Origin: CAZVRZ01 sp964629965
GTDB lineage: Bacteria; Chloroflexota; Anaerolineae; Anaerolineales; UBA4823
Assembly: GCA_964629965.1 (NCBI GenBank)
Contig: CAZVRZ010000022.1
Location: forward strand, 1-47,180
DNA length: 47,180 nt
Direction of reading: 5' to 3'
Part shown: piece by piece, positions 9,101-17,300 of the stretch
Numbering within the stretch: position 1 is the stretch's first letter
How the letters are laid out: every line of letters begins with the position of its first letter
Program-made: the position numbers and the translations under genes
The notes under the pieces: generated by a model
Seen by the model: the letters and a program-made list of their open reading frames with translations, nothing else
The model's database searches: none
What the model was told of the DNA's origin: nothing

Positions 9101-11265
9101 TGAGTGTCCCGGCTGGAGGCGCTTCCACCAAGGTGGGCGGCGCCATCATGATCTACAATGGCATTCAGAACCGGTTCGCCGATCTCTATATGACCAACAC
9201 CGGCGGCAGTACCTACACCTTCTCTGGTGAGCTTTATCCCCCGTCCTCACAGCCATCTACCAAGGGCCGCCAGGTGGTGCGCGTCGCCGCCGATACCATC
9301 GTGGACAACAAACACCACGCCACCCAGGTCGAGTTCGAGCCCTTCGCCATCGTCGACACGCTGCCCGCCAATAACTCCATCGCGGGCCGGGTGACCGACA
9401 CAGGCGCTCAGCCCGTGCTCGGAGTGACTGTTTCGGCCGGCGCGGGCGGTTCCGCCATCACAGATGCCTCGGGATACTACACCATCACCAATGTAACCGA
9501 TGGCAGCTACACGCTTACCCCCAGCAAGGCCGGCTACACCTTCACGCCCACCAGCCTGGCAGCCACTGTGCCGCCCAACGCCGCCGGTAAAGATTTTGTC
9601 GCCCAACAGACCGGGAGCAACACGGTCAGCGGCCAGGTGATGAACAGCAGCGGCAGCGGCCTATCCGGCGCAGTGGTAACCGCCGAGAGTGGGGCCAACG
9701 CGGTCTCAGGATCGAATGGCAGCTTTACGCTCACCGGCCTGGTCGCCGGAACACATACCATCACCGTCACCCTGGCTGGTTACACCTTCGCCCCCGCCAC
9801 CATCACCGTGCCGCCCAATGTCATTGACCAAACCTTCACCGGCTATACCCTGGCCCCACCCACCGATCTGGAGGCCTACGCCGGGGTAGCCTCGATCAGC
9901 CTGGAATGGACTCCTAGCGCCACCCCGGGGGTGACCGGCTACAACGTGTACCGCAGCACGAGCGCAGGCGGTCCATTCACCAAGATCACGGTCAGTCCGA
10001 TCACCGGCGACACCTGGAGCGACGGCGACGCGGCCCTGGTGAAGAACACCCGCTACTATTACTACCTGAAATCGGTCTACGGCGCAGACGAGAGCGCAGC
10101 TTCGAACATTGCCAGCGCCATGATGGGCACGGTGACGCTGTCCATCCCGGATGTCAAAGGAGCGCACAACGGCTCTGGCACTGTGCCGGTCAACATCGAT
10201 AATGCCACCGGCATGGCGATCTGTGCCATGGATGTGTATATCAATTTCGCCCCGGCTACCTTGGCGATCAGCGAGGTGCAGCGCACCATCCTGACCCTGA
10301 ACTACAGTTTCGCCCAGAACATCGTGTCGGACGGCGTGGTGAAGATTTCGCTGGCAACGGCCGTGTGCGGTACCCCGCTATATGGCCCCGGTACGCTCTT
10401 CAACCTGGTCTTTAGCGTGCCAGGAGCCGCCGGCACAGTCAGTCCGCTGACTTTCGATGTGGCCAGTACCGACCTGTACGTCAACAACGATTTCTATAAC
10501 GCGACTCCGCTCAACCTGGTAAACGGCTCGTTCACCGTGCAGCCGGGCTTTGTGCTGGGCGACCTGAACGGCGACGGCGTGGTTACCACCGCCGATGCCA
10601 CCATCGCACTGAATATCGCCGTAGAGAAGAGCCCCGATTACCCGCCCACAGCGCAGCAAATGGTGGCCGGGGATGTGAACGGCGATAAACGCATCAACGC
10701 CGCCGACGCTGCCCTGATCATGCGCATCGCCGCCGGCCTGCCGGTGCTGCCGCCTCCAGGAGTGAGTATGGACCCTGCGCAGACGCTGGCTCCGGTTGAC
10801 ATCACCATCCCCAGCCAGGAGGTCGCCCGCGGCCGGGCATTCTCGCTGCCGGTCAACATCAGCAGCGCAGCCGGAGTCTCCGGCGCCGAGCTGGTGATCA
10901 ATTTCGAGCCTTCGGCGCTGGATCTCTCGGCAGTACGCGTGTCTAGCTTGACCACCAACTTCAACCTACAGTGGAACGAGTCCTCGCCGGGTGTCTTGCG
11001 TATATCGCTCTCGCCCAAGGTCGGCTACGAGAGCGGCATTAGCAGCGGCTCGGGCGCCCTGGTGACGATCGACTTCACCGCCCTGGATGATGCACCGTTG
11101 GGCAGCCATTCGCCAGTCACCCTGGCAGCAGTGCGGCTCAACGATACCTACAGCCGCAACTTTGAGACCTCGGCGCTGCAAACGGATATCACCGTGCACA
11201 ACGGAGCCATCACCATCAAGGCCGCCAGCGATTGGCTGGTTTTCCTACCGCTCAACCTGCGGTAA
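6169..11265 (+). CDS. Giant secreted beta-propeller / cohesin-dockerin-cohesin protein
   Basis: 1698 residues with a signal peptide ending near PAQSA; GGGAGG lies 5 bases before the ATG. Residues about 45-385 are a TolB/PD40-like propeller marked by DGNRIAF, SADGSKIVV, SGDGTIVYF, SHDGSHLVF, SGDGSKVAY and SYDGTRFAW. A beta-rich region (388-510) and a carboxypeptidase-regulatory-like fold (SIAGRVTDTGAQPVLG, 514-595) follow. The whole set is then repeated almost unchanged (599-1150). Next come a third CarboxypepD-reg unit (NTVSGQVMNSSGSGLSG), an FN3 domain (1230-1310), a cohesin-like domain (about 1322-1455), and a dockerin with two calcium-loop repeats (GDLNGDGVVTTADA, GDVNGDKRINAADA, 1461-1525). 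A second cohesin-like domain (about 1543-1680) and the C-terminal tail WLVFLPLNLR complete it. It probably acts outside the cell as scaffold or binding protein. No hydrolase domain is seen. Confidence 0.85.
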   Translation: MKLKTLRLWIILALCLGMLSFSSPAQSAPAYPGAPTAPLGPVIRTTVFHQLTNYPNESIYYNQDMPVLSHDGNRIAFINSGRATVINFDGSGLLEVDTIGDNIDISADGSKIVVASRSTLDIVNADGSGKLTLVQTDDANGVIFEICISGDGTIVYFLTRGPAFIGGTPLPRGVWAINADGSGLRQVVSADQVAAVLGLTADNISPFGSDNDSFLDTSHDGSHLVFAVYANAVNRNYMLTVHSDGSNLVHVGASNAGYMRNVGISGDGSKVAYEFQQAEGVQYFELSTFNFDGTGQTILTSSSGGVSEFFASYGGLIFTYDGTKLMDGGTGYVFNSDGSGVWELAPRIGNTNILYQGNTEMGCMSYDGTRFAWLGYLENAIHQLISAEITTSTGSAPTITNPSISPANILYDQGTPNLTLQAQVSVPAGGASTKVGGAIMIYNGIQNRFADLYMTNTGGSTYTFSGELYPPSSQPSTKGRQVVRVAADTIVDNKHHATQVEFEPFAIVDTLPANNSIAGRVTDTGAQPVLGVTVSAGAGGSAITDASGYYTITNVTDGSYTLTPSKAGYTFSPATRSISAPPNASGQDFTAAAVSTIHTTVFHQLTNYPSESLYYNQDMPVLSHDGNRIAFINSGRATVINFDGSGLLEVDTIGDNIDISADGSKIVVASRSTLDIVNADGSGKLTLVQTDDANGVIFEICISGDGTIVYFLTRGPAFIGGTPLPRGVWAINADGSGLRQVVSADQVAAVLGLTADNISPFGSDNDSFLDTSHDGSHLVFAVYANAVNRNYMLTVHSDGSNLVHVGASNAGYMRNVGISGDGSKVAYEFQQAEGVQYFELSTFNFDGTGQTILTSSSGGVSEFFASYGGLIFTYDGTKLMDGGTGYVFNSDGSGVWELAPRIGNTNILYQGNTEMGCMSYDGTRFAWLGYLENAIHQLISAEITTSTGSAPTITNPSISPANILYDQGTPNLTLQAQVSVPAGGASTKVGGAIMIYNGIQNRFADLYMTNTGGSTYTFSGELYPPSSQPSTKGRQVVRVAADTIVDNKHHATQVEFEPFAIVDTLPANNSIAGRVTDTGAQPVLGVTVSAGAGGSAITDASGYYTITNVTDGSYTLTPSKAGYTFTPTSLAATVPPNAAGKDFVAQQTGSNTVSGQVMNSSGSGLSGAVVTAESGANAVSGSNGSFTLTGLVAGTHTITVTLAGYTFAPATITVPPNVIDQTFTGYTLAPPTDLEAYAGVASISLEWTPSATPGVTGYNVYRSTSAGGPFTKITVSPITGDTWSDGDAALVKNTRYYYYLKSVYGADESAASNIASAMMGTVTLSIPDVKGAHNGSGTVPVNIDNATGMAICAMDVYINFAPATLAISEVQRTILTLNYSFAQNIVSDGVVKISLATAVCGTPLYGPGTLFNLVFSVPGAAGTVSPLTFDVASTDLYVNNDFYNATPLNLVNGSFTVQPGFVLGDLNGDGVVTTADATIALNIAVEKSPDYPPTAQQMVAGDVNGDKRINAADAALIMRIAAGLPVLPPPGVSMDPAQTLAPVDITIPSQEVARGRAFSLPVNISSAAGVSGAELVINFEPSALDLSAVRVSSLTTNFNLQWNESSPGVLRISLSPKVGYESGISSGSGALVTIDFTALDDAPLGSHSPVTLAAVRLNDTYSRNFETSALQTDITVHNGAITIKAASDWLVFLPLNLR
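6301..9543 (+). repeat. Tandem in-frame duplication of 1662 bp inside the propeller gene
   Basis: Bases 6301 to about 7881 recur at 7963 to about 9543 with an offset of 1662 bp (554 codons). Differences are confined, as far as I can see by eye, to a few bases in the first 45. About 1580 bp are matched per copy, with an 81-bp linker unique to the first copy. The near identity, including silent sites, points to a very recent duplication, ongoing gene conversion or an assembly artefact. Confidence 0.9.
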
Positions 11266-11293
11266 AGCGGTTTTCAGGTAAATCAAGTAAATA

Positions 11294-11330
11294 GAGTGAG
11301 CCAGTGGATTGTAGGTCCACCGGCTCACTC
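11294..11330 (+). terminator. Stem-loop terminator between converging genes
   Basis: Stem GAGTGAGCCAGTGGA / TCCACCGGCTCACTC with one mismatch and a 7-base loop, 28 bases after the stop of the giant protein. It could serve both strands, since the next gene converges. Neither side has a strong T-run. Confidence 0.6.
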
Positions 11331-11388
11331 CGCTTATCCATAAGCTGCTAAGGCTTAAGCCTCTACATCGCTAAATACGATCGCCCGA

Positions 11389-11643
11389 TTATGTATCGCC
11401 CGATTCTCCATCGGCCGCGTCCTGGTCTGCCAGGAATACCGCTATCGGCATGCGCTCGCGGATAAATTCCAGCAGTGCAGCCGGCACTATGAAGGAAATC
11501 GTCTCTCCGCTGCCCACATGCTCCACCTGGCAGCGCCAGCGAGGCCCCGCTGTACCCTGCGGCCGGGCCTGCTCGCCCGATGGATATTCTTTATACAGGC
11601 GTAACACAAACGAAATAGAGTGAGTTTCACCCGGTGGCATCAT
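11389..11643 (-). CDS. Small uncharacterised protein with a hairpin-derived insert
   Basis: 84 residues, preceded by AGGAGAC. I do not recognise the family. The sequence is predicted to be a small beta/alpha domain (SISFVLRLYKEY, then ETISFIVPAALLEFIRERMP) with an acidic tail. A GTAC hairpin (CCGCTGTACCCTGCGG, 11547-11562) is translated inside it as part of QGTAGPRW, splitting the two recognisable halves. It lies downstream of the AfsR-like regulator on the same strand, with 67 bases between, and might be co-transcribed with it. Confidence 0.6.
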   Translation of the reverse strand: MMPPGETHSISFVLRLYKEYPSGEQARPQGTAGPRWRCQVEHVGSGETISFIVPAALLEFIRERMPIAVFLADQDAADGESGDT

Positions 11644-11710
11644 GGACTGTCTCCTGGAATACGGGAAATACTTTATAACTGTAATATTCAGGATAACAGA
11701 TCGAGGTTGA

Positions 11711-14700
11711 TTATTTGTTGATTGTCAAGGAATAGACAATTTCCCAGGCCTGAGTGGAAGACAGGGCTTCTCCTCGCTGGCAAGCTGCGGTGAAAGCATC
11801 CAGCGAACGGTTTGGGCCCGCCTGGAGCCTGTTTAACTGCCTCTGCACCCAAAGACTGTCTTCACGATAGAAGCGAGGGTGCCGTAAAACATACGCAGCC
11901 AACTCGATTGCCGAATCGGTCTGCCCTGCCTGCGCCAGCACGGTAGAGGCGGCCATTAGGAGGTATAGAGAAAGAGGAGAGTCATCTTTCGGATGGCTGA
12001 TCGTTTCAAGGGCCTGGTTGAGATAATCGTAGGCAGCCGGAAGGTCACCCGACAGGCTGGCGATCTCTGCCAGGCAGCCCAAATTGTGCACACTACCTTG
12101 GCAATGGGTCGCATCACGATTGATTTTCAGCGCTTGCAGCGCTGACTCGCGCGCTTCAGGGTATGCGCCCTGCAAGTACCTTGTCCGAGCAAGGTAATAC
12201 AGGCTGCGAGCCAATCCGCCATGATCCTGGCTTTCTTTAGAGATTGCCAGGCTAGCCTGGTGCCATTGGAGAGCTGCATCGAGCTCACCCAAAGCACAGG
12301 CAACCCTTCCCAGGTTGTCGAGAGAGGCAGCCACACCCCAACGGTTGCCGATCTCACGGCGGATGTCCAGACTGTCCTGGTAGAGCTGCCCGGCTTCCAC
12401 GAACTCCCCCAACGCCAGCAGGGTATGTCCCAGGTAATCCAGCGCCAAAGCAGTCGCCAGGCGATCCCCCAGCATCCTGGAGGCGTCCAGGCTGGAGCGG
12501 CACCAGGTGACTGCCTCGGCATACTCCCCCAAAAAACAGGCGATCAATCCCATGTAACCAGAAGAACGCGCCTCAGCAAGCAGATCGCCCGCCTGCCTGG
12601 CAAGCTCCAGGCTCTGTTGGAAGATCTGCCGGGCCTGAGCGTAACTACCCTGAGCATCCGCTACCAACCCCAACCCGGATAGAGAACGGATCATCTCGAT
12701 CCCGCTGTAGGCGCTGTATCCAGCGCAGGCCCCGCTGTACTCAGCGGAAGCGCCAGCGGCCTGCCCTTGTTGATAAAACAGCCCGGCCTGAATATATTTG
12801 CCTTCCTGGTAAGCCAGGTTGCCCAGGCTGTTGAGACAAAAAGCACGCTCCACATCCATCCCCAGATGGGAAGCAATTTCCAGCCCCTGTTGCAGCAGAG
12901 GTTGCGCCACGTCGTACTGCCCCAGGCGCTCGCAGAAATAACCCTGCCGCGCCAACAACCGGCCTTGAGTCAATTGGCTGCCATTATTAGCCCGCCAACG
13001 GGCAGCCGCCTGGCCAAAGGCCTCTTGCCCGGCGGAGAACCAGCCTTGCGTGGCGCACAAGCTGAACAAGCCATCCAGGCATTGATCGATTTTGTCCTCT
13101 ATCCCATCATCGATCGCCCAGCGCCAGGCAGACCAGATATTGTCGATCTCAGAGCGCAGCACTTCCAGGGCCTCCAGGCGTTTTTCGCTCCTCAAGGAGG
13201 CGGCATATTGGCTCACCAGAGCAGTGTAGTAGGCGCAGTGTGAGTTGAGTACAACTCCAGGTGAGTTGTGCGCGAGTACAACGCCTACAACTCCGGATAA
13301 AGCCTGGGGATCAGCTGGTGTTGCAGCAAGCTTTTCGGCAGCATACTGGCGCAGCAGTTCGTGCATGCTATAGCGACCGGTTGGGCTGGAACGCAGCAAT
13401 GATTTGGCGACCAGAGACTCCAGGATGGCAGGATGGATATCGGCTACGCCGGCTGCCGCCTCGCTGCGAAAACCGCCCTGGAAAACGGATAGGCAGCGAA
13501 AAGCCAACTGCTCTGCGGGCGTGAGGAGATCCCAGGAACGGTCGAAGACCACCCGCAGGCCGCGGTGCTGCTCGGGCACATCCTGCATGGTGGTGGATAA
13601 AAAATCCAGGCCGGCTGCGATGGAGTGGGCAATCTCCTGGCAAGAAAGCCGGCTGATCCAGGAGGCAGCCAGCTCGATACCCAATGGCATTCCCTCTACC
13701 AGCCGGCAGATGCGCCGGATATGCTCAACCTCGCGCTCGGCCTGGCGCAGGAAACTCTTGCGCACTCGACCGGCGCGATCGACGAACAACGGGACGGCAT
13801 CATTGGTAGTATGTTCATCCCCCGCTGGGAATGCCAGGCCATTGATTTCCAGCGTGCAGGCCGCTTGCAGATCCAGGCGGCGGCGTGAAGTCACCAGGAT
13901 GTGCACCTGGAGGGCATCTTGCAAGATGTCCACCAGGCAGCGTTCGATGCTTGCGCCGGGTACACCGCTTGCGCCGGGTACACCGCTTGCGCCGGGTACA
14001 CCGCTTGCGCTTTCCAGCAAATATTCGAAACCATCCAGGATCAGCAGCAGGCGCTTTTCGCGCAAATAATCCAAAAGCTGGGAGAGCGGATCGCGGCTGC
14101 CGACCAGGGTTAGTTGCAGCGTATTGGCCAGCACCGAGATCAGCCCGGCCTTCACGGCGCTGGGGGCTTCGAAGGAAGCCAAGTACACGCCTTGCGGAAA
14201 AGAAGCCAGGTTTTGCCGGGCCGCTTCCACTGCCAGGCGGGTTTTGCCCATGCCGCCGGCTCCCAGCAATACCAGCAAACGGCTGTTTGGGTCGTTCAGC
14301 AGACCGGCGATCTCGGCCAGGTTATCCCGGCGGCCTATGAAAGAGGTCAGGTAATGCGGCAAAATTTGCGGGGTGGCCGGCACAGGGATCTGCAAGGCGC
14401 GCCGGGTGATTTGCTCGTGCAGGTAGGCCGTTTCGGGCATGGGGTCGATATCCAGTTCATTGCGCAGCGCCTGAGTGCATTCATCGAAGACTCGCCGGGC
14501 AGCCGCTTGGTCGCCGGCATAGTAATGGCAGCGCATCAACTGCCGCCAGGCGCTCTCCCGGCAGGGATCAGCAACCAGGATTTGGCGGTAGAGCGAAGCC
14601 GCCTCGGCATAGCGGCGCTGCCGGATATAGGCCTCGGCCAAGTTGGTCAGGAGCGTCAAGTGCAGCTCGCTCAGGCGCTCTCGCTCGGCGGTGGCCCAAT

Positions 14701-15166
14701 CGGCATAGCGATCTTCTTCCAGGTAATCGCCCTGGTACAGGCGGGCAACCTGGCCCAGATGGCTCATGGTTTCCACGTTCAAGGCTTCTTTGGCGATGAG
14801 CAGCAGGTTTTGGGCCAGGTGCTCGAACTCATCCACGTCCAGCCAATAATCGGCCTGGACGTTGGGGCTTGGTACAGCCCAGGCATAACCCGCTTCGGTG
14901 GTCAAGATAGTGCGCGGCAGGTTATCCGTCTGCAGCACGCTGCGCAACTGGCTGACGGCCACGCGCAGGTTACGGTTGGCCGCCGCGGGATCCAGGTCGG
15001 GCCACAGCCAGTCCATCAACTGCTCGCGCGTCAGGACGCGCCGGCGGTAGGTAAGCAAGATCTTCAGCAGTGCCTTGTTCTTTTGGATTTTCCAGGCGGC
15101 TTCCGGGATGAGCGTATCCCCACGGTATACGCGAAACGATCCCAGGGTGAAGATGCGCAGGTTCAT
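11711..15166 (-). CDS. AfsR/SARP-like transcriptional regulator: DNA-binding, BTAD, P-loop ATPase, TPR repeats
   Basis: 1151 residues. Residues 1-95 are an OmpR-type winged helix (LRIFTLGSFRVYRG, REQLMDWLWPDLDP). Residues about 100-245 are a bacterial transcriptional activation (BTAD) domain with helical repeats. An NB-ARC-like ATPase follows with Walker A LLGAGGMGKTRLAVEAA (near 300) and Walker B LLLILDGFE (near 375). The C-terminal half is TPR-rich (YDVAQPLLQQGLEIA, GEYAEAVTWC, GELDAALQWHQASLA). Such proteins are signal-responsive ATPase regulators of secondary pathways; the target here is unknown. Three regions are hairpin-derived: the triple GVPGAS next to Walker B (13949-14010), SPGVVLNSHCAYY (near 13242) and SAEYSGACAGYSAYSG (12711-12747). 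They make the protein longer without breaking the frame. Confidence 0.85.
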   Translation of the reverse strand: MNLRIFTLGSFRVYRGDTLIPEAAWKIQKNKALLKILLTYRRRVLTREQLMDWLWPDLDPAAANRNLRVAVSQLRSVLQTDNLPRTILTTEAGYAWAVPSPNVQADYWLDVDEFEHLAQNLLLIAKEALNVETMSHLGQVARLYQGDYLEEDRYADWATAERERLSELHLTLLTNLAEAYIRQRRYAEAASLYRQILVADPCRESAWRQLMRCHYYAGDQAAARRVFDECTQALRNELDIDPMPETAYLHEQITRRALQIPVPATPQILPHYLTSFIGRRDNLAEIAGLLNDPNSRLLVLLGAGGMGKTRLAVEAARQNLASFPQGVYLASFEAPSAVKAGLISVLANTLQLTLVGSRDPLSQLLDYLREKRLLLILDGFEYLLESASGVPGASGVPGASGVPGASIERCLVDILQDALQVHILVTSRRRLDLQAACTLEINGLAFPAGDEHTTNDAVPLFVDRAGRVRKSFLRQAEREVEHIRRICRLVEGMPLGIELAASWISRLSCQEIAHSIAAGLDFLSTTMQDVPEQHRGLRVVFDRSWDLLTPAEQLAFRCLSVFQGGFRSEAAAGVADIHPAILESLVAKSLLRSSPTGRYSMHELLRQYAAEKLAATPADPQALSGVVGVVLAHNSPGVVLNSHCAYYTALVSQYAASLRSEKRLEALEVLRSEIDNIWSAWRWAIDDGIEDKIDQCLDGLFSLCATQGWFSAGQEAFGQAAARWRANNGSQLTQGRLLARQGYFCERLGQYDVAQPLLQQGLEIASHLGMDVERAFCLNSLGNLAYQEGKYIQAGLFYQQGQAAGASAEYSGACAGYSAYSGIEMIRSLSGLGLVADAQGSYAQARQIFQQSLELARQAGDLLAEARSSGYMGLIACFLGEYAEAVTWCRSSLDASRMLGDRLATALALDYLGHTLLALGEFVEAGQLYQDSLDIRREIGNRWGVAASLDNLGRVACALGELDAALQWHQASLAISKESQDHGGLARSLYYLARTRYLQGAYPEARESALQALKINRDATHCQGSVHNLGCLAEIASLSGDLPAAYDYLNQALETISHPKDDSPLSLYLLMAASTVLAQAGQTDSAIELAAYVLRHPRFYREDSLWVQRQLNRLQAGPNRSLDAFTAACQRGEALSSTQAWEIVYSLTINK
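12711..12747. repeat. Two GTAC-type hairpins inside the AfsR-like gene
   Basis: GCGCTGTATCCAGCGC (12711-12726, loop TATC) and CCGCTGTACTCAGCGG (12732-12747, loop TACT). They are translated in the TPR region as a Ser/Gly/Tyr-rich loop. The two stems differ but each is self-complementary. Confidence 0.8.
13949..14010. repeat. Three tandem 18-bp units in the AfsR-like gene
   Basis: The unit GCTTGCGCCGGGTACACC occurs at 13949, 13967 and 13985, plus 8 bases of a fourth. On the coding strand it gives GVPGAS three times, between the Walker B region and the next beta strand of the ATPase. The period is six codons, so the frame is kept. Confidence 0.92.
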
Positions 15167-15186
15167 GACTTCATTCTAGCACAATT

Positions 15187-15351
15187 GCGCTGAGTACAAC
15201 GCTTGCACCCGAGTTGTACTCAACTCAGGGGTGGGGCGTCTCCGCCCAGATGAACTGCATCCGCGAGAGCTTCGGGGGGAGTATTTAACCGCAAAGGCGC
15301 GAAGTACGCAAAGGAGATAGAGAATAACGGGACAAATGTGCTGAGTACAGC
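15187..15351. repeat. Intergenic hairpins and CGCAAAG-type motif between regulator and methyltransferase
   Basis: The 233-base gap 15167-15399 has no gene. It holds GCGCTGAGTACAACGC (15187-15202), GAGTTGTACTCAACTC (15211-15226), a GGATG-type hairpin centre GATGAACTGCATC (15249-15261), a short repeat of CGCAAAG/CGCGAAG-like words (about 15290-15312), and a GCTGAGTACAGC copy (15340-15351). Any promoter of the regulator must lie among these. Confidence 0.7.
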
Positions 15352-15399
15352 GCGGCCTGGTATGGCGCTCACCGTGCCGGTGCTCTTCACCGGACGTCT

Positions 15400-16170
15400 C
15401 TACGGTGATGGGCGGTACGCCTCGATCAAGAAGCGGTGGCTGTTGACGACCAGGGCGCTTTCGGCCTGGATCTGCTGGTGCAGCGCCCATAACTGCGGGC
15501 GATAGGCCTCAATGGTGAAATCCGGTATCTGCCACGGGATCGCTTTCAGATAATACACCACCGCGCCGATATCGTAGAAGGAGAGCTTGGGGAACTCTTC
15601 CTGCTGCCGGACAACCTGCAAACCGCTGGCCTCCACCTCTTGCAGCGCACACGCCAGGATCCATTGGGTGTAGTCGAAGGTGGAGGTGGCCTGGAGAACT
15701 TCGTTCAGGCGCATGTTATCCCGCCCGCCCACCTGCTGGGTCAGGAAACAGCCGCCCGGCCTGAGCAGCCGGTAGACTTCGGCGGCAGTATAGGACTCGT
15801 GCCGGTTGATAATCAGGTCGAAGGATCCATCGTCGAAAGGTAAGAGCCCTTCACTAGGCAGGTTGAGCACCTCTACGCCCAGGGGCGCCAGGCGTTGGCG
15901 GGCAATGGGCACGTTGGGAGCATAGTTCTCGGTGGCAAAGGTGCGGGCAGGCAGGGGTGCAAACGATGCAAGCAGCTCGCCGCCGCCCGTGCCCATATCC
16001 AACAAGGTAATCACGCCCGGCAGCTTCTCGCGCACCAGGCGGCGATAATCCCACGAGGGGTGCTCGTCGCGCCAGCGTCCCGCCAGGGCAGAGAAATCCC
16101 AGCCGGAGAAGGGCTGGCGCTGGGCGGCCTCGATCAGTTGGTCAAATCTCGCGGTATCGTTTTTAGACAT
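15400..16170 (-). CDS. Class I SAM-dependent methyltransferase
   Basis: 256 residues. Motif I LLDMGTGGGELL (about residues 55-66) is the SAM-binding loop. An acidic residue after the second strand (FATENYAPN), motif III-like LPFDDGSFDLIINRHESY and the post-motif LLRPGGCFLTQQVGG complete a standard Rossmann methyltransferase. The substrate cannot be told; the fold is that of small-molecule methyltransferases. It starts 49 bases after the stop of the APH-fold kinase on the same strand, so the two are probably one operon. No hairpin insert is seen inside. Confidence 0.85.
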   Translation of the reverse strand: MSKNDTARFDQLIEAAQRQPFSGWDFSALAGRWRDEHPSWDYRRLVREKLPGVITLLDMGTGGGELLASFAPLPARTFATENYAPNVPIARQRLAPLGVEVLNLPSEGLLPFDDGSFDLIINRHESYTAAEVYRLLRPGGCFLTQQVGGRDNMRLNEVLQATSTFDYTQWILACALQEVEASGLQVVRQQEEFPKLSFYDIGAVVYYLKAIPWQIPDFTIEAYRPQLWALHQQIQAESALVVNSHRFLIEAYRPSP

Positions 16171-16219
16171 GATCTTATTCCCAGATGTTCTTCATCGCCG
16201 CGATATTTTTTTATCGCCC

Positions 16220-17272
16220 TTATCCGCCTCGTCGCAGCTTACCGCTGTCCAGAAAACGCTCCAAAAGCGGCGCCACCCGCTCGATAAAACCGGGCAGGTG
16301 CGGCCGCTCGAAACGGGCCACATAGTTAGCCACCCAGATCAAGCGGCCGGCCCGGAAGGTATCGATTTGGCCATCATACTGTTCGGGCCAGATAGCCAGG
16401 CTCTCATAGCCGCGGCGAAAAGCGCCGCTCAGGGGTTCATAAGCCTCTGGCTCAATATCCATCATCAGGTCTTCCAGCGCCATGGCGATATCCTGCACGG
16501 GGTAACCCCAGGCCGTGTCTTCGAAATCGAAAGGATACAGGCGGCCGCGGTAAATTTTGATATTGTCGTGCCACAGATCGTTGTGGATGACGCGCAGGCC
16601 GTTTGGATCGGCATACAACTGCCGGTAAGCCTGCTGGACGCGGACCCAGGTGCGTTCGAAAATAGTACGGGTTTGATCGGTGAAGGCCTGCCGGGCAGCC
16701 TCCTGGAAGAGGATATCTTCTTCGCCGCGCGCATAGAGCGTGTCCAACTTGCGCTGGGTGAATCCAGGCGGCGGATCAAATTCCAGCGAAGCCGCATGCA
16801 GGCGGGCGAACAATTCCCCCATTTTGTACAGGTTGGCCTCGTTCAAGCGCTTCCCCAGGAGCACGCCGGGCGACCAGCTCTGGATCATGCAGCGCCGAGG
16901 CTCAGGCACGCCTGCGGCGACAGCGGTGACAATATAACTGCCATCGCAGGCTGCTACAGGCACAGGAACGTTCAGTTCAGGTATCCGCCCCAATGCCTGG
17001 AGCCAGAGCACCTCGGATTGCAGGTCGGTATCGGTGCGCCAACCCGGTTGGCAGATCCGTACAGTATAGGATTCACCCTCCCGGGTGCGCGGGCGCAGGG
17101 TACAGCGCAGGCGGAAGATCGCATTGGTGAAAAGCCCCACCAGGCGCAGATCGCTCACCTGCCAGTGGTACTCCGGGCGGTAAACCGCAGGGTACTGTTG
17201 AAGGGCCGCCAGGGCGAGCCTGCGCAGCCGCCTGGCCCGGCCGCGCTCGGTGAGAGTGTCGAATGGTTTCAT
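16220..17272 (-). CDS. APH/choline-kinase-fold phosphotransferase
   Basis: 350 residues. The catalytic loop VIHNDLWHDNIKI (about residues 225-237) has the Asp of the HxDxxxxN pattern, and PFDFEDTAWGYPVQDIA supplies the metal-binding Asp. The N-lobe has YTVRICQPG with a basic residue at the usual ATP-contact strand. This fold phosphorylates small hydroxyl compounds such as aminoglycosides, homoserine, choline or sugars. The 350-residue length and the FARLHAAS helix fit the homoserine-kinase/APH group, but the substrate is open. It is the first gene of a likely pair with the methyltransferase. Confidence 0.82.
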   Translation of the reverse strand: MKPFDTLTERGRARRLRRLALAALQQYPAVYRPEYHWQVSDLRLVGLFTNAIFRLRCTLRPRTREGESYTVRICQPGWRTDTDLQSEVLWLQALGRIPELNVPVPVAACDGSYIVTAVAAGVPEPRRCMIQSWSPGVLLGKRLNEANLYKMGELFARLHAASLEFDPPPGFTQRKLDTLYARGEEDILFQEAARQAFTDQTRTIFERTWVRVQQAYRQLYADPNGLRVIHNDLWHDNIKIYRGRLYPFDFEDTAWGYPVQDIAMALEDLMMDIEPEAYEPLSGAFRRGYESLAIWPEQYDGQIDTFRAGRLIWVANYVARFERPHLPGFIERVAPLLERFLDSGKLRRGG

Positions 17273-17300
17273 AGGCTGCTATGATATCACAGACAAGCAA

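Noticed and set aside
14114..15193. Plus-strand 359-codon ORF opposite the regulator gene
   Set aside because: Antisense to a clear winged-helix/BTAD region; codon usage and composition fit a shadow.
15400..17272. Kinase plus methyltransferase as an antibiotic-resistance pair
   Set aside because: Both folds are too general; no aminoglycoside-specific or rRNA-methyltransferase motif is visible.
16169..17284. Plus-strand 371-codon ORF opposite the kinase gene
   Set aside because: Antisense to an APH-fold gene with intact motifs; no family resemblance.
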